A DNA stretch of 16,600 nt from Spirochaetaceae bacterium. GTDB taxonomy: Bacteria; Spirochaetota; Spirochaetia; Treponematales; Breznakiellaceae. The translations under genes and the position numbers were made by a program. The notes beneath the pieces were generated by a model. That model ran no database searches and was not told the DNA's origin. It was given only the letters and a program-made list of their open reading frames with translations. Shown piece by piece: positions 1 through 7,174 of the stretch. Where the stretch lies: NCBI GenBank assembly GCA_031283025.1, contig JAITCP010000095.1, forward strand, positions 1-16,600, written 5' to 3'. The stretch's first letter is position 1. Every line of letters starts with the position of its first letter.

Positions 1-375
1 TTCCCCCGCATACACCGGTACGGTTTCCGCGCTTTCTTTCACGGTATACCTGGACATGATCTCCCTGCCAAAACGTCTGCTTAAGGAAAGAAAAAGCTGT
101 TCCCGCCGGATAATCCCCAGAGGCTGTTTCTTCTCACTGGTTACGCAGACCACGGCAACTTCCGGACGCCGTTCCAGTTCGTCTGCCAGCTTAACAATGT
201 TTTTGTCTTTCCCGGTGTACCAGTAATGCCTGGCCAGCCGTTGCAGCGTATTGGGATAGGACTTGGCCGGAGCGGCGGTCCTGGCTATGAGCGCCGGCCT
301 GTTGGCCGCCGAATCTTTGGCCGCAAGTACCGGGGCTTTAATCTCTTTCCGTAAACGGACAGCTTCTTTAGTCAT
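1..375 (-). CDS. Partial signalling-type protein, N-terminal 125 residues (CBS-like region)
   Basis: The reading frame is open from an ATG at 375 to the window edge, and the C-terminal part lies outside. A strong Shine-Dalgarno (AGGAGG in the complement of 381-390) sets the start. After a basic, alanine-rich N-terminus, residues 55-105 read like half of a CBS-type sensory module: VKLADELERRPEVAVVCVT is followed by QPLGIIRREQLFLSLSRRFG. From memory, segments of the form 'PLGLI-R--LF--L--RFG' sit in front of GGDEF, EAL or phosphatase output domains in many bacteria. The output domain is not visible here, so the function is open. No signal peptide or membrane span is seen in the visible part. 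The gene diverges from the STAS gene at 555. That it is a real gene is likely; the CBS assignment is tentative. Confidence 0.7.
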   Translation of the reverse strand, partial: MTKEAVRLRKEIKAPVLAAKDSAANRPALIARTAAPAKSYPNTLQRLARHYWYTGKDKNIVKLADELERRPEVAVVCVTSEKKQPLGIIRREQLFLSLSRRFGREIMSRYTVKESAETVPVYAGE

Positions 376-407
376 TTTTTTCTCCTCCTGACAGTGATAA
401 TACTATG

Positions 408-443
408 GGGAATCTCTAAAAACTGTAGTTTTTAGAAATTCCC
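408..443. repeat. Solo long hairpin with AAAAACT core
   Basis: A 17-bp inverted repeat (408-424 against 427-443) has one mismatch (C414/A437) and a 2-base loop GT. Its centre AAAAACTGTAGTTTTT differs by one base from the core of the third hairpin in the elements at 12900-13014 and 15579-15682. It lies between two divergent genes. A T-run (449-456) follows at a distance of six bases, so a terminator is possible but would fall upstream of both flanking genes. The bases ATTCCCTAT at its right edge recur beside the 12900-13014 element (13016-13024). Confidence 0.6.
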
Positions 444-554
444 TATGTTGTTTTTTTACGCCGGAATTGTTAGCAATTGGTGAATTCAGGATGATTTTTG
501 ATTTTCTAATGTCTATTTAATCATTCTCTTACAAAGCGGCCCAATGCTGTACCC

Positions 555-896
555 ATGAATATTTTTTATCATGAAAATACGGATTATAAAAAAACGGATC
601 ATGAAAAAACCGGAGAAAGAATCCTTCTGGCTAAAGTAACCGGGGACTGTGATTTGTACAGTTCCCGGGAATTGTATGCCGGAGTTACCGGAAAAATGAA
701 AGACGGTTTCAACAGGGCAGTTCTGGATTTAAGCGGGGTTGCTTACCTTGACAGTTCCGGCGTGGGGGCGATTATCAGAATTATCAAGCTGGCAAAGGAA
801 AATCAAATCACCCTTAGGTTCCGGGGAATTGCCGGAACGCCCCGGAAGGTTCTGGAGATGTCAAATATTCTTTCGTTGATTGTTGAGGAACCGTGA
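555..896 (+). CDS. STAS-domain anti-sigma factor antagonist
   Basis: This 113-residue protein is close to the usual length of SpoIIAA/RsbV-type anti-anti-sigma factors. A variable polar N-terminus (1-19) is followed by the STAS fold from about residue 20. The hallmark LDLSGVAYLDSSGVGAI carries the DSSG motif at residues 66-69. By analogy with SpoIIAA the first serine of that motif, S67, would be the one phosphorylated by the partner kinase. In the family, the unphosphorylated form binds the HATPase anti-sigma kinase and frees a sigma factor or other client. The next gene (893) overlaps its stop codon and encodes such a HATPase, which supports a two-gene switch. The ATG at 555 has no clear Shine-Dalgarno, but no better in-frame start exists after the stop at 507-509. 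The client is unknown; no sigma factor or SpoIIE-type phosphatase is visible, although the partial gene at 1-375 could belong to the same system. Confidence 0.88.
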   Translation: MNIFYHENTDYKKTDHEKTGERILLAKVTGDCDLYSSRELYAGVTGKMKDGFNRAVLDLSGVAYLDSSGVGAIIRIIKLAKENQITLRFRGIAGTPRKVLEMSNILSLIVEEP

Positions 897-1453
897 ACAT
901 GAAGCCGCTTATCGTGCGAAAACTGATTGTGGATGAATACAACGAGTTGTTTGACGCTCAGGGAATGAAGTACATGGAATTTAACAGCGATTATTCGGCT
1001 ATCAGAAAGTACTGCGCCATTATCCTGAAGGATTGTCCCGGTGAATTCAAAGAAGGAAATTTGCTGGAGCAGCAGCTTTCGGAGATTGTCAAAAACGGCA
1101 TAAAGCACGGGAACAAATGCGACCCGCAGAGGAAACTAAAAGTGTGGTACGATCTGCGCAAGCGCGCCCGTTTTATCGTGGAAGATGAAGGCGAAGGATT
1201 TGCATACCTGGAACAGTGGAATGAATTTTTCCGTAAACGGCAGGAAGCGCTGTACTACGAAGATTTTGACAGTTTCCTTAATCTGGCCAGTTTCCGTACC
1301 CCGCAGAGCGACGACAATGACGGCGGAAACAGCCTGATCGCCGCCCTGGAATTCTGGAACGGCGGGATGATTTACAACGAAGCAAAAAACAAAGTCGGCG
1401 TAGTCCGCTGGTTCCAGGGCGGTCACGGGAAGGCCGCAGATACGCAGGCGTAA
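893..1453 (+). CDS. HATPase-domain anti-sigma/serine kinase-like protein (RsbW/SpoIIAB type)
   Basis: Residues 58-72 (LEQQLSEIVKNGIKHG) match the N-box of GHKL ATPases, with N68 as the expected magnesium/ATP residue. RFIVEDEGEGF (93-103) is the G1 box with D98. DGGNSL (143-148) takes the place of the glycine-rich ATP lid, and the strand that follows closes the fold. At 186 residues it is somewhat longer than RsbW; the extra segment lies between the G1 box and the lid (about 104-140). The family binds a STAS partner or a sigma factor and phosphorylates the STAS serine. The GTG at 893 overlaps the STAS stop by four bases (GTGA), implying translational coupling. An ATG at 899 in the same frame is an equally plausible start, because GAGG (885-888) lies 10 bases before it. 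The domain call is secure; the true client is not known. Confidence 0.8.
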   Translation: MNMKPLIVRKLIVDEYNELFDAQGMKYMEFNSDYSAIRKYCAIILKDCPGEFKEGNLLEQQLSEIVKNGIKHGNKCDPQRKLKVWYDLRKRARFIVEDEGEGFAYLEQWNEFFRKRQEALYYEDFDSFLNLASFRTPQSDDNDGGNSLIAALEFWNGGMIYNEAKNKVGVVRWFQGGHGKAADTQA

Positions 1454-1608
1454 TGGAAAAGCGGCGTCATGGGATGCGCCGAAGCGCGGCCAAGTTTATA
1501 CGGAAGCGGCGGCGGACAACTCTTTTCTAACCAGTTCACCTATGATTTCTGACAGACATTTGAGTTAACCGTGCCGCGCTAATTACCGCTGTTGCCCCGC
1601 ATGGCCCC

Positions 1609-1644
1609 TTGATCCCCCTTCTTATTCCTGCTATACTGGCATTA
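1609..1644 (+). promoter_or_regulatory. Probable nfeD promoter giving a leaderless mRNA
   Basis: TTGATC (1609-1614) and TATACT (1632-1637) are separated by exactly 17 bases and match sigma70-type -35 and -10 boxes at 4/6 and 5/6 positions. Transcription starting about 7 bases after the -10 box would begin at or next to the ATG at 1644. No Shine-Dalgarno-like purine tract lies before that ATG (the preceding bases are pyrimidine-rich). The coding start is supported by a clean signal peptide. Confidence 0.6.
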
Positions 1645-3176
1645 TGAAAATTCTCCGCTCATTTTTTTGGCTTATTCCGGTTCTGCTGGCCCTGCCGCTT
1701 TTTGCGGATGAAATACCTGAAACCGGAGGGGCATCCGCCGGTTCAGGCGATGCGGCGGCATGGATTATTCCCATTGAAGGGGATATTGAGCCGTCCATGG
1801 TTACCTTTGTCCGCCGGGAGGCCCGCCGGGCGCTGGATGGGGGAGCGGATTTTCTTGTTTTTGAGATAGATACTTTTGGGGGCCGGGTTGACTCGGCATT
1901 GCAAATAACCTCGTTTATCATGTCGATTAAAAAAGCAAAAACCGTGGCTTGGGTGCGTAACGGCGAATCGTCCATGGGGGTAAGCTGGTCTGCGGGGGCG
2001 CTGATCGCCCTGTCCTGTTCCCAAATCTATATGGCTAACGGCACATCCATAGGGGCGGCGGCGCCGGTTACCATAGGGGCGGACGGCCATACTGAAGGAA
2101 CCGGTGAAAAAACCGTAGCGGCGGTTCGCTCCCAGATCGCCGCCGTGGCGGAAAAGAACGGCCACCCTACGGGGATTGCCCTGGCAATGGCGGATTACGA
2201 TGTGGAGCTTTGGGAAACCGAGGCCGACGGCGTAATAAAAGTGCTCACCCTCCAGGAACTGGAACGGCTGGAATCGCTGCGGCCCGGACAGGAAGGGGCG
2301 GTTAAGGAACTGCGCCGCGTGGGGATCATTTCTCCTGCGGGCAAGCTGCTTTCACTTACCGCGGGCGAAGCGTACCGCTACGGCCTTACAAGGGGGCTGG
2401 CCGATGACCGGGAGGAACTGCTCGCCATGCTGGGAGCCGGAGCCGTACTGGAAGAAAGCGCCCCCAGCGCCTGGGATTCAATAATCTCCTTTTTGGTGTC
2501 CGGCCCGGTGCAGGGCGTACTGATTCTTATCGGCCTTATCATGATCTTTCTGGAAATACAGAGCCCCGGCTTCGGCATACCGGGAACGGTTGCAATACTC
2601 TGCTTTGTGCTGGTCTTTGGTTCCAGCTTTATGCTGGGCCGGGTTGGCTCGCTGGAGATAATCCTCTTTGTGCTGGGGCTTGGCCTTTTGGCGGTGGAGG
2701 TCTTTCTTATTCCCGGCTTCGGGGTCGTCGGTATTTCCGGCATAATCCTTATAGCGTTTTCCCTTATATTTTCCATGCAGGATTTTGTCGTTCCCAATTT
2801 TGAATGGGAATGGACGCTGATGGGGCGTAATGCTATAGTAGTATGTACAGGGCTTCTTGCGGCAATCACGGGAATTGCGGTCATCGCCCTTCTGGGGCCC
2901 AAAACAAGAATGTTTGACCGGCTTATGCTGAAAACGCAGATCGATCAAACCGCCAGTGATGGGGGCGGCTGGCAGAACGACGGCGGAGTTGAATCCGATT
3001 ATGCCGCTTTAACCGGTAAAACCGGCACGACGGTAACGACGCTGCATCCCATAGGCAAGGCGGACATAGAAGGCGCAACCTATCAGGTGGAATCCGACGG
3101 TTCTTTTGTGGAACCGGGAAAAGAAGTTAAAGTGGTTAAGGTTCAGGGAAATAATATTTTTGTAAGGAGTGTATAA
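1644..3176 (+). CDS. nfeD: NfeD-family membrane serine protease, full-length form
   Basis: The protein has 510 residues in the long NfeD layout. A signal peptide (about 1-21, ending LPLFA) precedes a ClpP/SppA-like protease domain (about 38-260). Next come about five membrane spans (roughly 283-306, 312-330, 338-358, 360-378, 396-418) and a C-terminal OB-fold domain (about 450-510). In the protease part, WSAGALIAL holds the likely nucleophile S116, and K156 in the region after SIGAAAPVT is the likely general base of a Ser-Lys dyad. Both are inferred by comparison with archaeal NfeD/stomatin proteases. The repeated SPGFGIPG and IPGFGVVG motifs are typical of the membrane part. Full-length NfeD proteins usually pair with a stomatin or flotillin partner for membrane quality control, and here floA starts at the base after the stop codon. 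The gene probably begins a leaderless operon from a promoter at 1609-1637. Confidence 0.93.
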   Translation: MKILRSFFWLIPVLLALPLFADEIPETGGASAGSGDAAAWIIPIEGDIEPSMVTFVRREARRALDGGADFLVFEIDTFGGRVDSALQITSFIMSIKKAKTVAWVRNGESSMGVSWSAGALIALSCSQIYMANGTSIGAAAPVTIGADGHTEGTGEKTVAAVRSQIAAVAEKNGHPTGIALAMADYDVELWETEADGVIKVLTLQELERLESLRPGQEGAVKELRRVGIISPAGKLLSLTAGEAYRYGLTRGLADDREELLAMLGAGAVLEESAPSAWDSIISFLVSGPVQGVLILIGLIMIFLEIQSPGFGIPGTVAILCFVLVFGSSFMLGRVGSLEIILFVLGLGLLAVEVFLIPGFGVVGISGIILIAFSLIFSMQDFVVPNFEWEWTLMGRNAIVVCTGLLAAITGIAVIALLGPKTRMFDRLMLKTQIDQTASDGGGWQNDGGVESDYAALTGKTGTTVTTLHPIGKADIEGATYQVESDGSFVEPGKEVKVVKVQGNNIFVRSV

Positions 3177-4160
3177 ATGACGCCATATGTATTAATTTTA
3201 GCGGTGATTATTGGGTTCTTTGCCCTCGGGTTTTTGTTGCTCTTTTTCCGTTTCTTCGGCCTCTGGTTCCGGGCGCTTTTGTCCGGCGCCCATGTTGGCT
3301 TGGGACGGCTTGTGGGGATGTGGCTCAGGCACGTTAATCCCGGAGTAATCGTTGATTCACGGATCATGCTGACCAAGGCGGGGATCGATGTTTCTTCCGA
3401 TTGGCTGGAAACCCACTTTCTTGCCCGCGGGGATGTGATGAAGGTGAGCCGCGCCCTTGTGGCGGCCAACAAGGCGAACATACCCCTGCCTTTCCAGCGG
3501 GCCGCAGCCATCGATCTGGCGGGCCGGGATGTGCTGGAAGCGGTGCGTACCAGCGTTAACCCCAAGGTTATCGACTGTCCCGAAACTAACAAGGGGAAGC
3601 TGACTATCGACGCGGTAGCCAAAGACGGAATACAGCTTTGCGTAAAGGCCAGGGTAACGGTGCGGGCCAATATAGAACGGCTTGTCGGCGGTGCTACGGA
3701 AGAAACGATCATCGCCCGTGTCGGTGAAGGGATCGTTACTACCATCGGTTCTTCCGAATCGTACAAGGCGGTGCTGGAAAACCCGGACACTATTTCCCGG
3801 ACGGTTCTTGCCAAAGGGCTGGATGCGGGAACGGCTTTTGAAATTCTTTCCATCGACATTGCCGATATAGACGTAGGGGAAAACGTAGGGGCCAAACTGC
3901 AGGCTGATCAGGCGGAAGCGGACAAGCGCCGTTTCCAGGCGGAAGCGGAAAAACGCCGTGCCGCCGCACAGGCCCAGGAACAGGAAATGATCGCCCTGGT
4001 TCAGGAAAACCGCGCCAAGGTAGTTCTTGCGGAAGCCCAGATACCACTGGCTATTGCCGATGCGTTCAAAAACGGCCACCTGGGTGTGATGGACTACTAC
4101 CGGCTTAAAAACATTCAAGCCGATACGGATATGCGGGCCTCCATAGGAACGGTAAAATAA
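3177..4160 (+). CDS. floA: Flotillin-like membrane scaffold protein FloA (SPFH family)
   Basis: This 327-residue protein closely follows Bacillus FloA (YqfA) in length and order. A hydrophobic hairpin-like N-terminus (about 4-28) is followed by an SPFH region (about 45-235) and an alanine/glutamate/lysine-rich coiled segment (about 238-285). The C-terminal block LGVMDYYRLKNIQADTDMR (302-320) is strongly conserved in FloA proteins. In the family, FloA forms membrane foci that organise signalling and secretion complexes and control fluidity. A strong AAGGAG (3164-3169) lies 7 bases before the ATG. The start codon directly abuts the nfeD stop, so the two are almost certainly cotranslated and their products likely act together. 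Confidence 0.95.
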   Translation: MTPYVLILAVIIGFFALGFLLLFFRFFGLWFRALLSGAHVGLGRLVGMWLRHVNPGVIVDSRIMLTKAGIDVSSDWLETHFLARGDVMKVSRALVAANKANIPLPFQRAAAIDLAGRDVLEAVRTSVNPKVIDCPETNKGKLTIDAVAKDGIQLCVKARVTVRANIERLVGGATEETIIARVGEGIVTTIGSSESYKAVLENPDTISRTVLAKGLDAGTAFEILSIDIADIDVGENVGAKLQADQAEADKRRFQAEAEKRRAAAQAQEQEMIALVQENRAKVVLAEAQIPLAIADAFKNGHLGVMDYYRLKNIQADTDMRASIGTVK

Positions 4161-4170
4161 GGCCAAAAAA

Positions 4171-4545
4171 ATGGATAAAGGGCTTTTTGAAACTCTTTTA
4201 TATTTGATCCCCGTCGCGTTTTTCATTGCGATTCGGATCATCGGTTCAAAAAATGCCAAAAATGCCGAAAACAGGAACAGCCGGGCGGAAGAACAAAGGA
4301 AAGCGGTAAAAAAGCCGCCTGCGAAAAAACCGCCCGGAAAAAGTTCATACCATCCGCTCTTTCCCGATGCGGTTTCCACTGCGGGGGAAAATGTTCCCGT
4401 TCAAAGCGTTGCCGCCGGAAAAATAAAAAGCGGTATGACGGCGCGATCTTCCGCTCTGCAAGCAGGGGTTGCCAAGCCGGGACTGACGCCCTTACAGCAA
4501 GCGGTTGTATGGGCGGAAATTCTTGGAACCCCAAAGGGAGCGTGA
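4171..4545 (+). CDS. Small single-span membrane protein, function unknown
   Basis: This 124-residue protein has one membrane span near the N-terminus (about 5-25, LFETLLYLIPVAFFIAIRIIG). A charged, proline/lysine-rich linker follows (28-58, with a KKPPAKKPPGK repeat), then a low-complexity stretch. It ends in a predicted helix, LTPLQQAVVWAEILGTPKG (105-123). From memory, short C-terminal tails resembling 'AV--SEILG-PK' occur in small membrane proteins of many bacteria, without a known role. The gene sits 10 bases after floA and 7 before uxaC, with only a weak AAGG ribosome site. Its position suggests an accessory role with NfeD/FloA, but this rests on neighbourhood alone. Confidence 0.65.
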   Translation: MDKGLFETLLYLIPVAFFIAIRIIGSKNAKNAENRNSRAEEQRKAVKKPPAKKPPGKSSYHPLFPDAVSTAGENVPVQSVAAGKIKSGMTARSSALQAGVAKPGLTPLQQAVVWAEILGTPKGA

Positions 4546-4552
4546 GTAGCCG

Positions 4553-6028
4553 ATGAGGGGTTTTCGGGCAAATAGAGGCTTCATCGACGGGGATTTTTTA
4601 CTGGAAACCGAAACGGCCCGTACCCTTTACCACAATGCGGCAAAGAGCGAACCTATTTTTGATTACCATTGCCATCTTAACCCCGCCTGGATAGCGGAGA
4701 ACAAGCAGTTTGCCGATCTGGCCGAAGTTTGGCTTGGGGGCGATCATTACAAGTGGCGGATGATGCGCGCCATGGGCTATGATGAATACTACATTACCGG
4801 CGGCGCTCCGCCCTATGAAAAATTCCTTGCATGGGCCCGGACGGTGGAAAACCTGATTGGAAACCCCCTGTACCATTGGACGCACCTGGAACTTCAGCGT
4901 TATTTTGACATTTATGAACCACTTACGGAAAAAAACGCCCCCTCAATATGGGAAAGGGCAAATGCACTTCTTAAAAAACCGGAACTATCCGTAAAAGGCA
5001 TTTTTGAAAAGTTTAACGTTTACGCCGTGAGCACCACCGACGATCCGGCAGATTCCCTTGAGTACCACCGGATGATTGCAGAAGGAAACGCCCCCATCGG
5101 CAAAATCGCCGCTAAGGTCATTCCTTCGTTCCGCCCGGACAGGGCGCTGAACATCAACCTGCCGGGTTTTGCCGGGTATATCAACACGCTTGCCGGAGTA
5201 AACAGCGGCGCTGTTCACAGCGGGGCAATTACAACCACGGACGACGTACTGGCCGCCCTGGAAAAACGGCTTGATTTCTTTGTTGAACACGGCTGCCGCG
5301 CGTCGGATCACGCGCTGGAGTATGCTCCCTTTGTTCAGGCTCCAGACAGCCGGATTGAGAAAACCTTTCAGGACGCAATGGCCGGAAAGGAACCGTCCAA
5401 AGAAGATGCGGACGCTTATAAAACAAAAATGCTTTTGGGCCTTGCAAAATGTTACGCGCGGCGGGGCATAGTGATGCAGCTTCACATTGCGGCAATCCGT
5501 AATGTAAACGGGCGCATGGTTAAGAGCGTGGGGCCGGATACGGGATATGATGCGGTTCACGATTGGGAACAAAGCGCAAACCTTGCCGCCCTGCTTGGAT
5601 GCATGGAATCGTCCGGGCCTAAACCGGCGCTGCCCAAAACAATACTTTACACGCTCAACCCCAAGGATTATTATCCCCTGGCGACCATAATGGGCGGGTT
5701 TCAGGACAATTACGGAAAAGAGGAAGGCCGTAAAGGCATAGAAGGCAAAATGCAGCTTGGCTCCGCATGGTGGTTCTGCGATCACAGGGACGGCATGGAA
5801 GAACAGATGCGTGTTCTTGCCGCCGTGGGCCTCTTGCCCGCCTTTGTGGGTATGCTTACAGACAGCCGCAGTTTTCTTTCCTATCCGCGGCATGAATACT
5901 TCCGGCGCATACTCTGCAACCTTATCGGCCTCTGGGTGGAGAACGGTGAATACCCCAACGATGCGGAAAAACTTGCAAGTATTGTGCGGGGCGTTTCATT
6001 TGAAAACGCAAAAAAATACTTCGGTTGA
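4553..6028 (+). CDS. uxaC: Glucuronate (uronate) isomerase
   Basis: UxaC converts D-glucuronate to D-fructuronate (and galacturonate to tagaturonate), the first cytoplasmic step of hexuronate breakdown. The 491 residues are close to the family norm of about 470. The N-terminal FIDGDFLLETETARTLYH and IFDYHCHLNP are diagnostic; H39 and H41 form the metal-site HxH pair of the amidohydrolase-like barrel. Near the C-terminus, LTDSRSFLSYPRHEYFRR is another strong family signature. The ATG at 4553 is preceded by AAAGGGAG at 4533-4540, a rather long 12-base spacing. The family-conserved part begins only about 10 residues in, so a slightly later start cannot be excluded. The gene lies 7 bases after the small membrane gene, so it may be read from the nfeD promoter. 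It faces kdgK of the same pathway across a 14-base gap. Confidence 0.96.
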   Translation: MRGFRANRGFIDGDFLLETETARTLYHNAAKSEPIFDYHCHLNPAWIAENKQFADLAEVWLGGDHYKWRMMRAMGYDEYYITGGAPPYEKFLAWARTVENLIGNPLYHWTHLELQRYFDIYEPLTEKNAPSIWERANALLKKPELSVKGIFEKFNVYAVSTTDDPADSLEYHRMIAEGNAPIGKIAAKVIPSFRPDRALNINLPGFAGYINTLAGVNSGAVHSGAITTTDDVLAALEKRLDFFVEHGCRASDHALEYAPFVQAPDSRIEKTFQDAMAGKEPSKEDADAYKTKMLLGLAKCYARRGIVMQLHIAAIRNVNGRMVKSVGPDTGYDAVHDWEQSANLAALLGCMESSGPKPALPKTILYTLNPKDYYPLATIMGGFQDNYGKEEGRKGIEGKMQLGSAWWFCDHRDGMEEQMRVLAAVGLLPAFVGMLTDSRSFLSYPRHEYFRRILCNLIGLWVENGEYPNDAEKLASIVRGVSFENAKKYFG

Positions 6029-6042
6029 CGGCGGTTTTTCCC

Positions 6043-7065
6043 CTATCGCTGTACCCGGCCCGAAGCGTCTCCGCCTGAAAGTTTTTTTACCTCGTCTGCG
6101 GAAACATGGTTAAAATCCCCTTCTATGGAATGTTTAAGGCAGCTTGCCGCAACGGCAAATTCCAGGCTTTCCTGAAGGCTCATCTTGTTTAACATTCCAT
6201 AGATAAGGCCCGCTCCAAAACTGTCGCCGCCGCCGACACGGTCTACAATGCGGACGGCGTATTTTTTGGAAAAGTACGCGGCGCCGCCTGAGTAAAGCAT
6301 GGCCGCCCAGTTGTTGTCATTGGCGGAAAAGGACTCCCGCAGGGTAATCGCAACCTGCTTAAAGCCAAAGCGTTCCGTCAGCGCCGCTGCAACCTGTACG
6401 TATCCCGCGTTACTGATTTTACCGGAAGAAACGTCCGTGTTTTCCGCATGAATCCCGAATACGTCGGAAGCGTCTTCTTCATTGGCGATGCAGAGGTCTA
6501 CATACTTCATTAAGCCGCCCATTACCTCTGCGGCTTTTTCCCTTGTCCAAAGGTTTTTCCGGTAGTTAAGATCGCAGGATACGGTAATGCCCGCTTCTTT
6601 GGCGGCTTTACACGCGTCCGCGGTTATGGCCGCCGCATTATCGGAAAGGGCGGGGCTGATGCCGGTAAAGTGGAACCATAACGCTCCTTCAAAAATGCGC
6701 TTCCAGTCAAAGTCCGCCCGTTCCGCTTGTGCAATGGCGGAATGAGCGCGGTCGTAGATCACCTTGGAGGGGCGTTGGGACGCTCCTTTTTCCAGAAAGT
6801 AAATTCCCACCCTGTTTCCCCCGCGGACAATGAGGGAAGTGTCCACTCCGAATTCCCGGAGTTTGTTTACCGCTGCCTGTCCAATTTCATGTTTGGGAAG
6901 TTTGGTTACAAAGGCCGCGTCCATGCCGAAGTTAGCCAGAGACACTGCAACATTCGCCTCGCCGCCGCCGTAAGTGGCGCCGTAACTCCCCGCCTGCACA
7001 AAGCGGTAATAGCCTTCCGGCGCAAGGCGCAGCATTATTTCACCAAAGGTAATGATCTTTCCCAT
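6043..7065 (-). CDS. kdgK: 2-dehydro-3-deoxygluconokinase (PfkB family sugar kinase)
   Basis: This enzyme phosphorylates 2-keto-3-deoxygluconate (KDG) with ATP, the last kinase step before the KDPG aldolase. The 340 residues carry both PfkB signatures. GGGEANVAVSLANFG (33-47) is the sugar-binding side. DRVGGGDSFGAGLIYG (275-290) is the ATP/anion-hole motif, with D281 as catalytic base. LKHSIEGDFN (310-319) resembles the KHxxxGDFN block typical of KdgK rather than of fructokinases. The start at 7065 has an AAGGA site just upstream in the complement. The gene diverges from uxuB and converges on uxaC, so the three hexuronate genes cannot form a single transcript. The C-terminal GGDASGRVQR tail is poorly conserved. 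Confidence 0.92.
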   Translation of the reverse strand: MGKIITFGEIMLRLAPEGYYRFVQAGSYGATYGGGEANVAVSLANFGMDAAFVTKLPKHEIGQAAVNKLREFGVDTSLIVRGGNRVGIYFLEKGASQRPSKVIYDRAHSAIAQAERADFDWKRIFEGALWFHFTGISPALSDNAAAITADACKAAKEAGITVSCDLNYRKNLWTREKAAEVMGGLMKYVDLCIANEEDASDVFGIHAENTDVSSGKISNAGYVQVAAALTERFGFKQVAITLRESFSANDNNWAAMLYSGGAAYFSKKYAVRIVDRVGGGDSFGAGLIYGMLNKMSLQESLEFAVAASCLKHSIEGDFNHVSADEVKKLSGGDASGRVQR

Positions 7066-7174
7066 AGCTCTTTCCTTAATTATGGTAATTGTGATAAATC
7101 AGGATGTACCGCGATGAAGCCTTACTAGCAAACTAATTGTAACTGGTATAACATACTTATAGCAAGGAGAACAA
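7066..7174. promoter_or_regulatory. Divergent kdgK-uxuB promoter region
   Basis: This 109-base gap separates two divergent genes of one pathway and so must hold both promoters. On the plus strand TGGTATAAC (7144-7152) is an extended -10 motif (TGn followed by TATAAC). It lies about 22 bases before uxuB, and AAGGAG (7164-7169) serves as ribosome site. On the minus strand CATAAT (complement of 7079-7084) is a possible -10 for kdgK with no convincing -35. Co-regulation by a hexuronate-responsive repressor is likely, but no clean operator palindrome could be recognised. Confidence 0.5.

Noticed and set aside
544..557. ATG at 544 as an earlier start for the STAS gene
   Set aside because: It is in a different frame from the STAS coding sequence, and the STAS frame has a stop at 507-509 with no other ATG before 555.
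568..614. Near-repeat ATCATGAAAA in the STAS N-terminus as a sign of frameshift or duplication
   Set aside because: The frame runs through without a stop and the region encodes a variable, polar N-terminus before the domain; no second frame with domain residues was found.
1463..1480. GC-rich hairpin after the HATPase gene as an intrinsic terminator
   Set aside because: The stem has a bulge and is followed by GC-rich sequence without a T-run.
2378..2948. Long minus-strand open frames inside nfeD (and similar frames in floA, uxaC, uxuB and hisS)
   Set aside because: They lie opposite genes with clear domains, and their products are rich in residues typical of antisense reading.
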